A DNA stretch of 64,000 nucleotides from an uncultured Dokdonia sp. GTDB lineage: Bacteria > Bacteroidota > Bacteroidia > Flavobacteriales > Flavobacteriaceae. This document shows, in pieces, positions 62,049 to 64,000 of the stretch. Numbering within the stretch: the first letter of the stretch is position 1; each line of letters opens with the position of its first letter. The notes under the pieces are model-generated. The model saw only the letters and a program-made list of their open reading frames with translations. It did not search any database and had not been told where the DNA came from. Location: positions 682,001 through 746,000 of the forward strand of contig CANNDF010000001.1 in NCBI GenBank assembly GCA_947503305.1, written 5' to 3'. Position numbers and translations under genes: made by a program.

Positions 62049-62792
62049 ATGGGAATTATTAAAATTTTAATGTTAACGATGGTTATGGTGTATTCTTCCC
62101 AAGGGTTGTGTCAAATCAAAAGACATACCCTTTCCAGTAAAAAGATGGGATATGCCATAGACTATTCTGTGGTGTTACCAAATCAATATGATAATTCAAA
62201 AACCTATCCGGTTGTTTATATGACCGATGGCCCTACTGTTGAAAACAAGAGCAAGTTTTTAAACGTGGCAAGTGATTTTCAGCAAAAAAATCAAAAACCA
62301 TTCATAATTGTTTTGGTAAGTCCTGAGCACCCAGAGACTGGTCGTAACCGTAGAAATGCTGAATTATTGGCAAATCCGAACTATTTCCAATTCTTTATTT
62401 CCGAATTACTTCCGCAAGTTGAGAAAGAATATGCAGTTGCAACGACGTCATCAGAAAGGTATTTAAATGGTGTCTCTTTTGGGGGATTAAATTCACTCTA
62501 TTTTGGATTGGAAGACCAGGGAAAAACTTTTGGCAATATCGCAGTGATGTCTCCCGCCATACATCCTAAACCCTATTTTAAAAAAGCCTATCAAGAGAAT
62601 CCTAAATTGTCCATACGGTTTTTTTTAAGTACTGGTACTTTTTTGGACGGTGAAAGTACGACAAGAAAATTATTAGAGATACTAAAGTCCAAAGATTATG
62701 AAGTTGGATACAATGAAGTACCACACGGTCATACAATGAAGAACTGGGATAAGAATTGGTTGCCGATGTTACAGTTCTTTTTTAATAATTAA
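62049..62792 (+). CDS. Exported esterase, enterochelin-esterase/esterase D-like
   Basis: 247 residues. Signal peptide about 1-21 (...SQGLCQ). The alpha/beta-hydrolase elbow is NGVSFGGLNSLYFGLEDQ (GxSxGG, catalytic Ser), and the late HGHTMKNWDKNW supplies the His. Earlier YPVVYMTDGPTVEN is the usual second strand. It hydrolyses esters; the substrate is unknown. It belongs to the island gene run. Confidence 0.88.
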   Translation: MGIIKILMLTMVMVYSSQGLCQIKRHTLSSKKMGYAIDYSVVLPNQYDNSKTYPVVYMTDGPTVENKSKFLNVASDFQQKNQKPFIIVLVSPEHPETGRNRRNAELLANPNYFQFFISELLPQVEKEYAVATTSSERYLNGVSFGGLNSLYFGLEDQGKTFGNIAVMSPAIHPKPYFKKAYQENPKLSIRFFLSTGTFLDGESTTRKLLEILKSKDYEVGYNEVPHGHTMKNWDKNWLPMLQFFFNN

Positions 62793-62957
62793 AGTAATTA
62801 TGATGGACTATTTTTCCAAATCAATGACCTTATTATACAGTATTGATAAAATGAAAAAATGGATATTCTAAAATACTCTTATCAGAATAGAGGTCCGATA
62901 TTTTAATTAGACCGATGAAATTAACTGCATTATATAGAGGCTTCTAAAAAAGGTTTT

Positions 62958-63449
62958 ATGATAAATATTTTGACTACAGGAGGCACTATAGAAGGTTTAG
63001 ACTATGAATCTTCGCAATCACCACTTGATACACCTGTGAGTATTGAGAAGCTTTTAGCTGATATTAAAGATATTCCCAAATACTCTATAAAAAGACTGTT
63101 CTCAAAAGACAGCAGATTTATAACAGACAATGATAGAAAGCTTTTAATTCAAGAAATTCACAATTCACCTTCAAATCAAATCCTAATTACCCACGGGACC
63201 TACTCAATGGTAGAAACCGCGCAGTATGTTGCACAATTTGAGCTAAACAGAACCATCATTTTTACTGGTGCATTCATTCTAGGTGACAAACCGAATACTG
63301 ACGCGAAGTTCAATCTCTATTATGCCATTAGTCAGTTTAAAAAAGTTAGTTCAGGGGTCTTCATTGCTATCCATAATGAAACCTTTCACTGGGATAATGT
63401 GGTGAAAAACGAAAGCAAAAACAGATTCGAAAGAGTTACAAAATGGTAA
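62958..63449 (+). CDS. Short asparaginase-like domain protein
   Basis: 163 residues, half the length of a type I asparaginase. It keeps the N-terminal catalytic blocks: LTTGGTIEGLDYESSQ (first Thr), FSKDSRFITDNDR, and ILITHGTYSMVETAQYV (second Thr-Asp-like box), ending after IIFTGAFILGD. The C-terminal domain of asparaginases is missing, which is a known subfamily of short proteins. Amidase activity is plausible but not certain. Confidence 0.85.
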   Translation: MINILTTGGTIEGLDYESSQSPLDTPVSIEKLLADIKDIPKYSIKRLFSKDSRFITDNDRKLLIQEIHNSPSNQILITHGTYSMVETAQYVAQFELNRTIIFTGAFILGDKPNTDAKFNLYYAISQFKKVSSGVFIAIHNETFHWDNVVKNESKNRFERVTKW

Positions 63450-63452
63450 ACT

Positions 63453-64000
63453 ATGTTTGGCACATCAATTCATTGGACGACTTTCTTCTATCTATTGGTA
63501 GATACGTTCATTGTACTTTTTGCTGTCATACAAGCCACTCGTCTTAAAAGAAACAGCCTATGGAGATTCATTCTCTTAGGAGTGCTCTTTTTGCTTTACA
63601 ATATTACGGGTGGATTTCTTCCATTCGATTCTTTCCCAGGTCCTTTCATCCTCCAATATGTGATTACCTACTCAGTAGCAATCGTTTTGGTTACGTATAT
63701 CGTATTCTATCTCTACAAAGAGTATGACATTGTTATACTAAGTACCTATTTATCTGTAAACAATATTGCTGCTATTTTGGTTGGAGGGCTTATCTGCTTA
63801 TTTCTTGTACCTTTTTACTTCACCCAATCGCTCGATATCTCAAGAAAGATATTTACTATACCCATTGCAGTTATAGCATTCTACTTTCTATGGGCGTTTT
63901 ACCAGAGAATCAAAAAATTACCAAAACAAAGTACCTTTATTAGAAGAAGGGCGCTGCTCTCACTTATAAGTGCTAGCGGTGTCGTTTTGCTACCGATAAT
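63453..64000 (+). CDS. Multi-pass membrane sensor-like protein (5' part, cut by window end)
   Basis: The ATG at 63453 begins a frame open to the window end (182 codons). It has about six hydrophobic segments (near 9-24, 33-50, 64-87, 100-122, 132-150, 170-182) without a signal peptide: MFGTSIHWTTFFYLLVDTF, LYNITGGFLPFDSFPGPF. The layout resembles the membrane sensor part of flavobacterial hybrid kinases or LuxR-type regulators, but the catalytic part is outside the window. Confidence 0.7.
   Translation, partial: MFGTSIHWTTFFYLLVDTFIVLFAVIQATRLKRNSLWRFILLGVLFLLYNITGGFLPFDSFPGPFILQYVITYSVAIVLVTYIVFYLYKEYDIVILSTYLSVNNIAAILVGGLICLFLVPFYFTQSLDISRKIFTIPIAVIAFYFLWAFYQRIKKLPKQSTFIRRRALLSLISASGVVLLPI

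Noticed and set aside
47015-64000. Right attachment site (copy of the tRNA-Asp 3' end)
   Set aside because: Only short chance matches (such as GTCCAGAC near 50740) were seen; nothing long enough to be an att repeat.
1-64000. CRISPR arrays, rRNA genes, complete insertion sequences
   Set aside because: No regularly spaced direct repeats, no rRNA sequence and no intact transposase gene were recognised.

Overview
The window looks like chromosome of a marine Flavobacteriaceae species (Bacteroidota). The evidence is AT-rich DNA, promoters of the TTG/TTTG-N19-TAnnTTTG type, a T9SS-sorted cell-surface protein, DUF2452/DUF2805/DUF3098/DUF3127/DUF4301 genes typical of this group, and Bacteroidota-type LeuRS, FtsX and UppP. 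I cannot fix the genus. A palindrome, GCTTTCGCGAAAGC, is scattered through the window in genes and between them (about a dozen good copies plus decayed ones).

Layout. 1-1.7 kb is accessory: the 3' end of a KptA-type RNA phosphotransferase, a DUF2927-like membrane-anchored protein and a frameshifted Rhs remnant. 1.75-8.7 kb is a tightly packed, mostly overlapping block of small DUF proteins, three photolyase/cryptochrome-type flavoproteins, a DUF2256 zinc-ribbon-like peptide and an SDR-DUF2867 protein, i.e. a light/DNA-repair cluster. 8.7-13.9 kb is gene-poor with decayed fragments, an S41 peptidase, a secreted C1q-like protein and a membrane protein. 14-20.7 kb holds ahcY, a phosphopantetheinyl transferase, a PcrB-type prenyl transferase, a thiamine-binding-protein/PnuC/NadR-like-kinase operon with DUF4301, and arfB. 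A TPP riboswitch (about 21.24-21.38 kb) precedes a TonB-dependent receptor, so the upstream operon and this receptor together look like a vitamin B1 uptake module.

23.8-46.9 kb is mainly core genome: greA, HIT, Nudix, histidine kinase, flavin reductase, AtoE-type transporter, aat, tag, a large LRR T9SS protein, truB-uppP-DUF3098-ftsX, panE-like, leuS, SemiSWEET, Zn protease, trxA, ClpP-like protease, DUF58. leuS carries an in-frame 138-codon insertion encoding a complete DUF559 endonuclease-like domain, bounded by short inverted repeats and hairpins, in the editing domain just before the TTRPDT motif. A related GC-rich hairpin repeat lies directly behind leuS.

From the tRNA-Asp gene (46.94 kb) rightwards the window is an integrative island: a tyrosine recombinase beside the tRNA, an MFS exporter with a cupin, then a co-directional cluster rich in SRPBCC (START-like) lipid/ligand-binding domains (six domains in five genes, one gene broken by a stop codon), with an AraC regulator, a TolB/TPR-LytTR regulator, a dehalogenase-like hydrolase, an MDR oxidoreductase, lipoproteins, a DinB-fold lipoprotein, an esterase, an asparaginase-like protein and the start of a multi-pass membrane protein. 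The far end of the island is outside the window. The function of this SRPBCC cluster is unknown to me, and it and the DUF559-in-LeuRS element are the two most interesting parts.
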